Below are positions 44,264-51,880 of a stretch of DNA of 64,000 nucleotides, piece by piece. The DNA comes from Pseudomonas ekonensis (GTDB lineage Bacteria; Pseudomonadota; Gammaproteobacteria; Pseudomonadales; Pseudomonadaceae), in the NCBI RefSeq assembly GCF_019145435.1, contig NZ_JAHSTS010000001.1, forward strand, positions 1,936,001-2,000,000, given 5' to 3'. Below the pieces are notes generated by a model. That model was not told the DNA's origin. It did no database searches and saw only the letters and a program-made list of their open reading frames with translations. Every line of letters starts with the position of its first letter. Position 1 is the stretch's first letter. The position numbers and the translations under genes are program-made.

Positions 44264-45714
44264 TCAAAGGGTGGTCGGGGCCGGGCGGCTGGCGAGGCGT
44301 TGGTCGTGGGCGCCGATGGCGTTGCCGCCGAGGGCCACGAACAGACGCACGGCGTCGAGGTACTGCGAGGTCTTCACCTGGACCTGCCCCAGCAGCGCCT
44401 GCTGATAGGCGCGTTCGGCCTCCAGCACTTGCAACAGGCTGTTCTCGCCCTGGGCGTAGGCCTGCCGGTTGAGGCGCAGGCTGGTGTCGGCAGCGCGCAG
44501 GGCGTCGCTTTGGGCCTGGTCCTGCTCGGCGCTGTGGTTGATCGATTGCAGAGTGTCCGCCACTTGTCCGAAGGACTGGATCACCGTCTGCTGATAGCGG
44601 GCGAGGGCGGCGTTGTAGCCCTCGACGGCGGCCTGGCGTTCCGCCTCCAGGGTGCCGCCGTTGAAGATCGGCGCGGTCAGCCCGGTGGCGAAGCCCCACA
44701 GTGCCGCGCCGCCGTTGCCCGAGGCGGCCTGGGCCAGCGAGGCCGACAGTTCGACGTGCGGATAGAGGTTGGCCGTCGCCACGCCGACCGCCGCGCTGGC
44801 GATGTGCAGCTCGGATTCGGCTTGCAGGATGTCCGGGCGGGTGCGGGCCGTCTCCGACGGCAGGTTGACCGGGATGTTCGACGGCAGGGCGAATTCGTCG
44901 AGGGTGAAGTCCGGCGCGGTCCAGTCCGCCGGGCCTTTGCCGGCCAGCATCGACAGCGCATGCCGCGCCGCGTCCCGTTGCTGGGCCAGGGGCGGCAGCA
45001 AGGTGCGGTCCTGGGCCAGGCGGGTTTCGGCCAGCGACACGTCGATCTGGGTGCTGACGCCGCTCTGCTGCGCCTTGCGCACCAGGTCGAGGTTCTTCGC
45101 GTCGTTGGCCAGCAGGGTTTGCACCGCGCCGATCTGCGCGTTGGCCGAGGCCAGCAGCAAGGCCTGGCTGGCGACGTCGCCGGTCAGGGTGAGGTAGGCG
45201 GCTTCGTAGCGGTGCCTTTGCAGGTCGGTCGTGGCTTGCTGCGCCTCGACCTGACGCTTGTTGCCGCCGAACACGTCCAGGTCGAACGCGACCCGTGGAC
45301 CGATGGCATAGAAGTTCGACACGCTGGGCTGCGTGCCGTTGTGGGTGCGCTGGCGCCCGGCGGTGGCGGCGAAATCCACCTGCGGGTACAGCGCGCCCTC
45401 AGCGGCGGCCACCGACGAGGCGGCCTGGCGCAGGGTAACGTCGGCAGCCGCGAGTTCGAGGTTGCCGTCGATGGCGCGGCGCATCACTTGATCGAGCTTG
45501 GGCGAGCGCAGCGCGGCCCACCAGTCGCCGTTGAGGCGTTTGCCCATGTCGAAGCGCTGCTCGGCCTGCGGGTCGTAACGTAATGCTGCGAGGCGGTGGC
45601 GGCGGGCCGCTGGAAGTCGGGCCCGACGGTGCAGGCCGACAACGACACCAGCAGGGCCAGTGCGCTGAAGGCGGCGGGGATCGCAGACGGGGTGAAGCGT
45701 GCAGAAGTGTTCAT
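44264..45714 (-). pseudogene. Outer-membrane efflux lipoprotein gene with a 5-bp frameshift
   Basis: The product would be a NodT-type TolC-family outer-membrane factor. ATG at 45714 gives a lipoprotein signal ending LLVSLSACTVGPDFQRPAA. The rest of the protein, from DPQAEQRFDMGKRLNGDWW on (residues about 55-480), lies in another frame, where the first ATG is at 45547. The junction holds a tandem CGTAA-CGTAA (45574-45583). Removing one copy restores ...SQHY-DPQAEQRF..., which is what relatives have. Thus the frame is broken by a 5-bp duplication. As it stands, only a signal-less 427-aa fragment could be made from 45547. It may be an assembly error, a real loss, or a slippage-reversible switch. 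Confidence 0.85.
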
Positions 45715-45733
45715 TGTCCAGACTCCACGAAAA

Positions 45734-47212
45734 TCAGTTGGCCGAAACGGGTTTGCGCAGGAACAGCACCAGCGGGCTCACCACCAGCATCGCCACCAGC
45801 AGGATCTTGAATTGGCCCATCACGGCGATGAACGCCGCCTGGTGGGTGGCCAGGTGATTGAGGCCTTCGAGCGCCGGCAGCGAGGTCGGCAGGGTCGTGC
45901 GGTAGGGCGTCAGTTGGCTGACCAGCGCCGAATGCACCGCCTGGGTGTTGTTGAAGAAAAAGATCTGCACCATCGCCACGCCCAGGGTGCTGCCGTAGAC
46001 GCGGATCAGGTTGAACAGGCCGGTGGCCTCGGGGCGCAGCTTCGGTTCGAGCGTGCTGAAGGCGACCTTGCTCAGGGCCGGCATCAGGATCCCCAGGCCG
46101 ACGCCCTGGATGAACCCGTTCACCGCCACGGGCGTCCAGTCCATCAGCGGCGAATAGCCGAGCATCAGCCAGTTGGCGTAGGCCACCAGGGCAATGCCTG
46201 CGGCAATCAGCCAGCAGGCGTCGACCCAGGCCGGCGCACGGGTCGCCAGCAGGAACGCACCGACCAGGCCGATGCCGCGCGGCACGGTCAGCAGGCCCGT
46301 GGTGTCCGGCGGGTAGCCGAGGATCTCGTCGAGCATCGGCGAGGTCAGGGCCATGGTCGACAGCAGCACGAAGCCGAAGGCGAAGAAGATCGCCGTCGAC
46401 AGCAGGAAGTTGCGGTCGGCGAACAGGGCCTTGTTGAAGAAATGCGCCTTGGCCGTCAGCACGTGCACGGCGAACAGGTAGAACCCGAGGGCGCAGGCCA
46501 GTGCTTCGGTCCAGATTTCCGGCGAGTCGAACCAGTCCAGCCGTTCGCCGCGGTCCAGGAGCATCTGCAGGCCGATCATGCCGAGGGTGAAGGCGCCGTA
46601 GCCGAAGAAGTCGAACGAGGGGCGCTGTTCGGCCTTCTTCTCGGCCAGCAACAGGGTGACCGCCAGGAAGATGTACGCCACCAGCGGCAGGCTGAGGTAG
46701 AACATCGGCCGCCAGTCGAAGTGCTCGCAGATCCAGCCGCCCAGGCTCGGCCCGCTGGCGATGCCGAGCAGCACCAGCGCGGTCCATTTCGGCCCGAAGG
46801 CGGGGCGGCGTTCGGCGGGCAGCGTCTCTAGGGCGATGCCCATCGACAACGGCGCCAGCACCCCGGCGGCGAGGCCTTGCAGGATGCGCGCGGCGATGAA
46901 CGCCAGCGGCGTTTCGGCCAGGGTGGCGAGCCACAGGCCGAGGGCGAACGCCAGCAAGGCCGTCTGATAGACACGCTTGAGCCCGAAGCGCCCGGCCAGC
47001 CACTGTGCCACCGGCGTGGTGACGGCGCTGGCGGCCAGGTAAGCGGTGAAGATCCAGCCGGCCTGGTCGTCGGTCATTGACACGCTGCCCTGGATCAGGC
47101 GCAGCGCGGCGTTGGGCAATGGCAGGTTGGCCGATTGCAGGTAGGTCGCGAGCAGGGCGACAAACCGCAGCGCTCGCGCATCGGCCGTCGTGGATGCGGT
47201 GGCGGCGTTCAT
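45734..47212 (-). CDS. EmrB-type MFS drug efflux transporter (DHA2 family)
   Basis: 492 aa with 14 predicted membrane helices. Family features include QGSVSMTDDQAGWIFTAYLA near helix 1, AGRFGLKRVYQTALL (loop motif A) and ARILQGLAAGVLAPLS (motif B/C region). It exports toxic compounds with protons as part of a tripartite pump. The start ATG at 47212 overlaps the membrane-fusion gene's TGA (TGATG); a GTG one codon earlier is also possible. The downstream outer-membrane gene begins 20 nt after its stop. Confidence 0.93.
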   Translation of the reverse strand: MNAATASTTADARALRFVALLATYLQSANLPLPNAALRLIQGSVSMTDDQAGWIFTAYLAASAVTTPVAQWLAGRFGLKRVYQTALLAFALGLWLATLAETPLAFIAARILQGLAAGVLAPLSMGIALETLPAERRPAFGPKWTALVLLGIASGPSLGGWICEHFDWRPMFYLSLPLVAYIFLAVTLLLAEKKAEQRPSFDFFGYGAFTLGMIGLQMLLDRGERLDWFDSPEIWTEALACALGFYLFAVHVLTAKAHFFNKALFADRNFLLSTAIFFAFGFVLLSTMALTSPMLDEILGYPPDTTGLLTVPRGIGLVGAFLLATRAPAWVDACWLIAAGIALVAYANWLMLGYSPLMDWTPVAVNGFIQGVGLGILMPALSKVAFSTLEPKLRPEATGLFNLIRVYGSTLGVAMVQIFFFNNTQAVHSALVSQLTPYRTTLPTSLPALEGLNHLATHQAAFIAVMGQFKILLVAMLVVSPLVLFLRKPVSAN

Positions 47213-48348
47213 CACGCGTCACCTGCGCCGAGCAGCGATTTGAACGGATACCACCACGGCGTGCGGTGCCCGGTGTCGACGGTGACCGTGGCGCTGGTGC
47301 CGGAGAACAGCGGCAGGGCCGGGTCGGCGTCGTCCAGTTCCAGGCGCACCGGAATCCGCTGCACCACCTTCACCCAGTTGCCGGTGGCGTTCTCCGCCGG
47401 CAGCAGGGCGAAGTCCGCGCCGGCGCCGGGGCTCATGCTGATGACATGGGCCTGGAACGCGCGATCCGGGTAGGTATCGAGGGTGATGGTGGCGCGCTGG
47501 CCGGGCCGCATGTGGGTCAGCTGCGTCTCGCGGAAGTTGGCCTCGACCCAGACCTCCCGGTCGGAGATCAAGGCGAACGCCGCCGCACCGTTATTGACGT
47601 AGTTGCCCACCTGCAAGTCGTCGACCTTGGCGACGATGCCGTCCTCGGGCGCCGTGACCGTCGCATAGGACAGGTACAGCTGCGCTTCGTCGAGCTGGGC
47701 CCGGGCCTCGCGCACCGTCGGGTGGCTGTCGGGGGCGATGTCCGGGTTGCCGTTGAGGGCGATGACGGTGCTGGCGATCTGTTGCTCGATGGACGCGATG
47801 CGCTGGCGCGACACCTTCAAGTCAGTCTCGGCGCGCTCGTACAGGGCCCGAGAGACGAACTCGGTGGCGATCAGGGCCTTCTTGCGGGCGAATTCCTTTT
47901 GGTCGAAGTCCGCCGACTCCTTGGCCGATTGCAGTTGCGCCTGCTGTTCGCGGTAGCTGGCCTTGAGGCCGTCGATGCGCAGGCGGGCGTTGCTGAGTTG
48001 GGCTTCGGCCCGGTCGACGGCGATCTGCAAGGGTTTGGGGTCGATGCGAAACAGCACCTGGCCCTTGTGCACGGACTGGTTGTCGTTGACGGCGATCTCG
48101 ATGACCTGCCCGGACACCCGCGCATTGATCGAGGCCTTGGCCACGCGGGCGTAGGCGTTGTCGGTGGACACGAACGGTTCGCCAGCCCGGTAGTGGCTGT
48201 AGCCGATCACGGCGAAGAGGGCGGGCAGGCCGGCCATCAGCCACGGTCGCAGCTTCTGCTTGAGGGGCTTTCTCGGCGGCGCGTCGTTCAGGCGCGGGCC
48301 TGGGTGTTCGTGGGCCGGTGCGGCGGTGAGATCCAGTTGCTGTGTCAT
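47212..48348 (-). CDS. EmrA-type membrane fusion protein (HlyD family)
   Basis: 378 aa. A short cytoplasmic N terminus, one membrane helix at about 38-55 (LMAGLPALFAVIGYSHY), then biotinyl-lipoyl halves (STDNAYARVAKASINARVSG and ATVTAPEDGIVAKVDDLQVG) around a helical hairpin of about 100 residues. It connects the MFS pump with the outer-membrane channel. The start at 48348 is chosen because upstream in-frame codons are not coding-like. It is the first gene of the operon and lies divergent from the TetR gene. Confidence 0.92.
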   Translation of the reverse strand: MTQQLDLTAAPAHEHPGPRLNDAPPRKPLKQKLRPWLMAGLPALFAVIGYSHYRAGEPFVSTDNAYARVAKASINARVSGQVIEIAVNDNQSVHKGQVLFRIDPKPLQIAVDRAEAQLSNARLRIDGLKASYREQQAQLQSAKESADFDQKEFARKKALIATEFVSRALYERAETDLKVSRQRIASIEQQIASTVIALNGNPDIAPDSHPTVREARAQLDEAQLYLSYATVTAPEDGIVAKVDDLQVGNYVNNGAAAFALISDREVWVEANFRETQLTHMRPGQRATITLDTYPDRAFQAHVISMSPGAGADFALLPAENATGNWVKVVQRIPVRLELDDADPALPLFSGTSATVTVDTGHRTPWWYPFKSLLGAGDA

Positions 48349-48521
48349 GATCGATACACCCTTGTCCGGGACATCGGGCCGACCGGTGCGCATTCGCCCG
48401 CGGCCCTGACGTGATTGGTTGCTGTGAGTCATCAAGTCCATGGGCGGCGGGAGGATCGCTCCACCGCTGTTTCGTCGTCGCTGCACCCGGTTCGAGCGCT
48501 GTTACAACAAACCCTGCCAAC

Positions 48522-48593
48522 CAAGGAATTTCTGGTTCCTTGTTTTTGTGCGATGGTGTAAGAATATGAGCGAGAAATCTTCCCTGCAAGGAA
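48522..48593. promoter_or_regulatory. Putative TetR operator: CAAGGAA inverted repeat plus third half-site
   Basis: CAAGGAA (48522-48528) and TTCCTTG (48536-48542) form an inverted repeat with 7-nt spacing; a third CAAGGAA is at 48587-48593, just before the TetR start codon. The placement fits autoregulation and repression of the divergent efflux operon. Confidence 0.55.
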
Positions 48594-48603
48594 TTTATAC
48601 GAG

Positions 48604-49227
48604 ATGGCACAAAATAAACCGACAGCAGGAAAAGGCCGCGGCCGTCCGCGTGCCTACGATCCGCAAACGGCGCTGCAACAGGCCCTGGGCGTGTTCTGGA
48701 ACACCGGCTATTCCGCCGCCTCGCTGGACAGCATCGCCAGCGCCGCCGGCATGAACCGCCCCAGCCTGTACGCTGCGTTCGGCGACAAGCACGCGCTGTA
48801 CATCAAGGCGCTCGATCAGTATTGGGACACGGCGCACGCCGCCATGCAGGAAGCGCTGAACGACAGCAGCCTGACCCTGGAGCAGGCGCTGACGCGGTTC
48901 TACGAAGGGCAGTTGTCGATCTACTTTTCCGGCGACGGCGCGCCGCGAGGCTGCTTCGCAATCGGCACGGCGACCACCGAGGCGGTGGAGGATCCGGAGA
49001 TCCGCGAGGTGCTGTCGCGGCGCCTCAGCCAGCTGGATGCGGACCTGGAGCAGCGCCTGCGCCGGGCCGTCGAGTCCGGCGAGCTGAAGGCCAGCGTGGA
49101 TGCGGCGGCGTTGGCCCTGCTCGCGTCGTCGCTGCTGCACAGCATTTCGATCCGGGCACGGGCGGGCAAGTCACGTCAGGAGCTGACCGAACAGGCCCAA
49201 GGCGCCGTGCGGGTGATCTGTGGGTGA
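48604..49227 (+). CDS. TetR/AcrR-family regulator, probable repressor of the efflux operon
   Basis: 207 aa. Residues 1-12 are a basic arm (GKGRGRPRAYD). HTH at about 22-65 (ALQQALGVFWNTGYSAASLD, SIASAAGMNRPSLYAAFGDK). The C-terminal domain fits TetR_C of the AefR/YjdC-like group (PRGCFAIGTATTEA). It is divergent from the EmrA-EmrB genes and has CAAGGAA half-sites in its own leader. The next gene, mug, follows 8 nt after its stop, so they may be co-transcribed. Confidence 0.93.
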   Translation: MAQNKPTAGKGRGRPRAYDPQTALQQALGVFWNTGYSAASLDSIASAAGMNRPSLYAAFGDKHALYIKALDQYWDTAHAAMQEALNDSSLTLEQALTRFYEGQLSIYFSGDGAPRGCFAIGTATTEAVEDPEIREVLSRRLSQLDADLEQRLRRAVESGELKASVDAAALALLASSLLHSISIRARAGKSRQELTEQAQGAVRVICG

Positions 49228-49235
49228 GGGTGGCC

Positions 49236-49748
49236 ATGGACGGGCTTGAGGACATTCTGGCGCCGGGGCTGTCCGTGGTGTTCTGCGGGATCAATCCCGG
49301 TTTGCTCGCTGCGGCCCAGGGGCACCATTTTGCGGGGCGGGGCAACCGTTTCTGGCGCACCCTGCACCTGGCCGGGTTCACGCCCGACGAGCTGCGCCCG
49401 GAGCAGGACCGCTCGATCCTGTTGCACGGCTGCGGGTTGACGGCGGTGGTGGAGCGGCCGACGGCGAGGGCGGATCAGTTGGCCGCCCAAGAGTTCAGCG
49501 CAGCGGCAGCGGCGTTCGAAGGCAAGATCCTGCGCTACGCGCCGCGTGTCGTGGCGTTCCTGGGTAAGGTGGCCTATGCCGGGCTGACCGGCCAGAAGAC
49601 GGAGGCGTGGGGGCTTCAGGCGCAGGTGTTCGGCAACGCGGCGGTGTGGATCCTGCCCAATCCCAGCGGACGCAACCGGGCGTTTTCACAGGAACAGCTG
49701 GTGGCGGCTTATCGCCCGCTGCGCGAGGCGCTCGGTCAGCGCTCCTGA
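49236..49748 (+). CDS. mug: G/U mismatch-specific DNA glycosylase Mug
   Basis: 170 aa, against 168 in E. coli. The active-site motif is VVFCGINPGLLAAA with the catalytic asparagine, the wedge loop motif is LPNPSGRNR, and NRFWRTLHLAGFTPDEL matches the family. It removes uracil and ethenocytosine opposite guanine. The start ATG at 49236 lies 9 nt after the TetR stop with GAGGGT before it; the frame is open further upstream only as a shadow of the TetR gene. Its 3' end overlaps the convergent 92-aa gene by 13 bp. Confidence 0.93.
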   Translation: MDGLEDILAPGLSVVFCGINPGLLAAAQGHHFAGRGNRFWRTLHLAGFTPDELRPEQDRSILLHGCGLTAVVERPTARADQLAAQEFSAAAAAFEGKILRYAPRVVAFLGKVAYAGLTGQKTEAWGLQAQVFGNAAVWILPNPSGRNRAFSQEQLVAAYRPLREALGQRS

Positions 49749-50014
49749 AGCCAGGTGTTCACCACCCGCCGGTCCAGCTCTTCCCAGTCCGCCATGCCCA
49801 GCACCCGCGTGGTGTTCAGCCCGCGCAGGTAGCCGCGCAGCTGATTGGCCACCGCCTTGACGCGCTCCGGCTCGGTCGCCTCGCCCAGGGCGGTCTCGTA
49901 CTCCACCAGGTAGTCGGCCACGCGGTCGCGGAATTCGGGCAGGACGGTGTCGCGGATCAGGTCAAAGGTTCGCACTCGGGGGTTCCTCACGGGTTGTTCT
50001 GATTGTGGTCGCAC
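49736..50014 (-). CDS. Hypothetical protein, 92 aa
   Basis: Unrecognised family, helical, no signal or membrane segment; it contains VRTFDLIRDTVLPEFRDRVA and a C terminus VLGMADWEELDRRVVNTWL. Codon use is typical for the genome, which argues that it is real. The start is uncertain: ATG 50014 or a GTG at about residue 14. It is convergent with mug and overlaps it by 13 bp. Confidence 0.6.
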   Translation of the reverse strand: MRPQSEQPVRNPRVRTFDLIRDTVLPEFRDRVADYLVEYETALGEATEPERVKAVANQLRGYLRGLNTTRVLGMADWEELDRRVVNTWLQER

Positions 50015-50143
50015 GGCTGCCAGTCTGCACGGCGGGCAACTATTGGTTCAAGTAATAGTGACCATCAAGAAACGCAAGTTCTGCTTTGCGGCCGATGGGC
50101 GGAAAATCGCCTCCATCGAAACGCAGCTCAAGGAATTTGCGCG

Positions 50144-50788
50144 ATGAAGACTCTGACCCGACTGGCTATGGTCGCCCTGATGATGGGCGGGGTGGCCGCG
50201 ACCGCACCGGCCAACGCAGACGACGCCCGGTCGTGCCATTTTCTGCCTGTCGCCGCCAGCTCCGCAGGCTTGCAGCATTCCCAGACCGTCGGCGTGCTGT
50301 ACAGCGAAAACACCCTGGAGAACCTGCAATACCTCGAGCGCTACCACGATGTGGCGGTGAACGGCGCCAAAGGTGCGCTGGATGCGCGGATCCGCGACGC
50401 CTTCGTCAGCAGCTCCGACCCGGAACTGGCCATCGACTGGCTGATGAGCTCGCTGCAACAGCAGTTTCTCTCGGTGACGGTCTACGACAGCCTCGATGCG
50501 CTGGTGCAGGCCCACCCGGACGTGGTGGTGATGCTCGACACCCACAACCGTCTGCTGACCCAACGCAACAATCAGGTCGAGGCGCGTTTCGCCGCACGGT
50601 TCTACGACGCCGACCTGCAATACATCGGCAAGGCCGAAGGCGCCGTGGAGAAACAGATGCCGTCGGTGTGGGTGCACAACAAGGCGGCGCCTGAGATCGC
50701 CGCGCAGATCGCCCGGCAGCGCGACCTGCAACTGAACGCCCTGCGGCAGTTCGACGATTCGCTCAAGGCCCTGGTGGCCGCCGGCTGA
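50144..50788 (+). CDS. Exported hypothetical protein, 214 aa
   Basis: Signal peptide MKTLTRLAMVALMMGGVAAT with cleavage near ANA-DDA. The mature part begins with ARSCHFLPVAASS and contains VGVLYSENTLENLQYLERYH and VVVMLDTHNRLL. It has one cysteine after the signal. No family recognised. The start at 50144 has AAGGA upstream. It lies 89 bp before a small lipoprotein gene in the same direction, so they may be an operon. Confidence 0.75.
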   Translation: MKTLTRLAMVALMMGGVAATAPANADDARSCHFLPVAASSAGLQHSQTVGVLYSENTLENLQYLERYHDVAVNGAKGALDARIRDAFVSSSDPELAIDWLMSSLQQQFLSVTVYDSLDALVQAHPDVVVMLDTHNRLLTQRNNQVEARFAARFYDADLQYIGKAEGAVEKQMPSVWVHNKAAPEIAAQIARQRDLQLNALRQFDDSLKALVAAG

Positions 50789-50877
50789 TCCGGCCCCGAA
50801 AAACACAACGGCAACGACGGCGCCCGTGACGCCGGACGTTGCCGACGAACCGAACCTTTGTTTTCAGGATGTGATCC

Positions 50878-51219
50878 ATGCGTGCTTTTTTCTTCTCCGT
50901 TTTCGCCTTGTCCGTCGCGACGCTCGCCGGCTGCGCCAGCGCACCGAACGACCCGAGCCTGACCTTGCAGACCCGCAAGACGCCCGCCGAGTACGCCGAT
51001 TGCGTCGTGCCGAAACTGCAGGGCCGGGCGCTGAACCCGAGCGTGTCGCAGACCCAGCGCAGCTACCGCATCGTGGTGCCGAGCAAGGTCGCCGCCGACA
51101 ACGTGCTGGAGGCCTACAAGTCCGGCAGCGGCGGCAAGGTGTTTGTCTACGAGCGCCACTTGCTGGCCTCCAACTTCACGCCGTCGAGTTTCGAACGCGC
51201 CGCCCAGGACTGCCTCTGA
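50878..51219 (+). CDS. Small lipoprotein, 113 aa
   Basis: Signal MRAFFFSVFALSVATLAGCA with lipobox LAGC followed by AS, so outer-membrane sorting is likely. The mature part contains ADCVVPKLQGRALNPSVSQT and SYRIVVPSKVAADNVLEAYK. Function unknown. A strong terminator follows about 60 nt after the stop. Confidence 0.78.
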   Translation: MRAFFFSVFALSVATLAGCASAPNDPSLTLQTRKTPAEYADCVVPKLQGRALNPSVSQTQRSYRIVVPSKVAADNVLEAYKSGSGGKVFVYERHLLASNFTPSSFERAAQDCL

Positions 51220-51280
51220 CCCGCAATACCCGCTTGCTCTGAACGCTCCTTTGGTTGGCCGCAACCAACCAAATTCCCTT

Positions 51281-51305
51281 GCCCCGCTCTGCGGGGCTTT
51301 TTTTT
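51281..51305 (+). terminator. Rho-independent terminator after the small lipoprotein gene
   Basis: GCCCCGC-TCT-GCGGGGC is followed by eight T. It separates the lipoprotein unit from the DUF1801 gene. Confidence 0.9.
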
Positions 51306-51362
51306 GCGCGCGCGGCCGGGCCGGCGTCTACAGTTCCCGGACGTCAACCGGAGAGGGCAGCC

Positions 51363-51752
51363 ATGAACACGGAAAACACCGGATCAGCCTCCGCGCTCAT
51401 CGACCAACGGATCGCCGAGCTGGCCGACTGGCGCGGCGAAACGCTGGCGCACGTCCGCGCGCTCATCCATCAGGCCGTGCCCAACGTCGTAGAGGAATGG
51501 AAGTGGCGGGGCGTGCCGGTGTGGTCCTGCGGCGGCATCCTCTGCACCGGGGAAACCTACAAGAGCGCCGTGAAACTGACCTTCGCCAAGGGCGCCGCGC
51601 TGGACGATCCCGCCGGGCTGTTCAACGCCAGCCTGGAGGGCAACACCCGGCGGGCCATCGATGTGCATGAGGGCGAACGCCTGGACGAGGCGGCGTTCAA
51701 GGCGTTGATCCTGTCCGCCGTGGCCCTGAACGGTTCGAAGAAAAGGGCCTGA
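51363..51752 (+). CDS. DUF1801 family protein
   Basis: 129 aa. Motifs ALIDQRIAELADWRGETLAH, then VPNVVEEWKWRGVPVWSCGG and KSAVKLTFAKGAAL match the DUF1801/YdhG fold, related to frataxin-like iron chaperones. It ends in KKRA. Start at 51363 has GGAGAGGG about 5 nt upstream. Standing alone after a terminator. Confidence 0.85.
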   Translation: MNTENTGSASALIDQRIAELADWRGETLAHVRALIHQAVPNVVEEWKWRGVPVWSCGGILCTGETYKSAVKLTFAKGAALDDPAGLFNASLEGNTRRAIDVHEGERLDEAAFKALILSAVALNGSKKRA

Positions 51753-51880
51753 AGCACGGACGGATCGCGCAGGATCCGGACAGATCGCGCAGGGATTTGC
51801 GGCGAGCGGTGTTTTGTCATATTGAGCAACATTTGATTGCAGATAGTGGCCAGCCCAACGGTTTTCCATGAGGCTGCACT

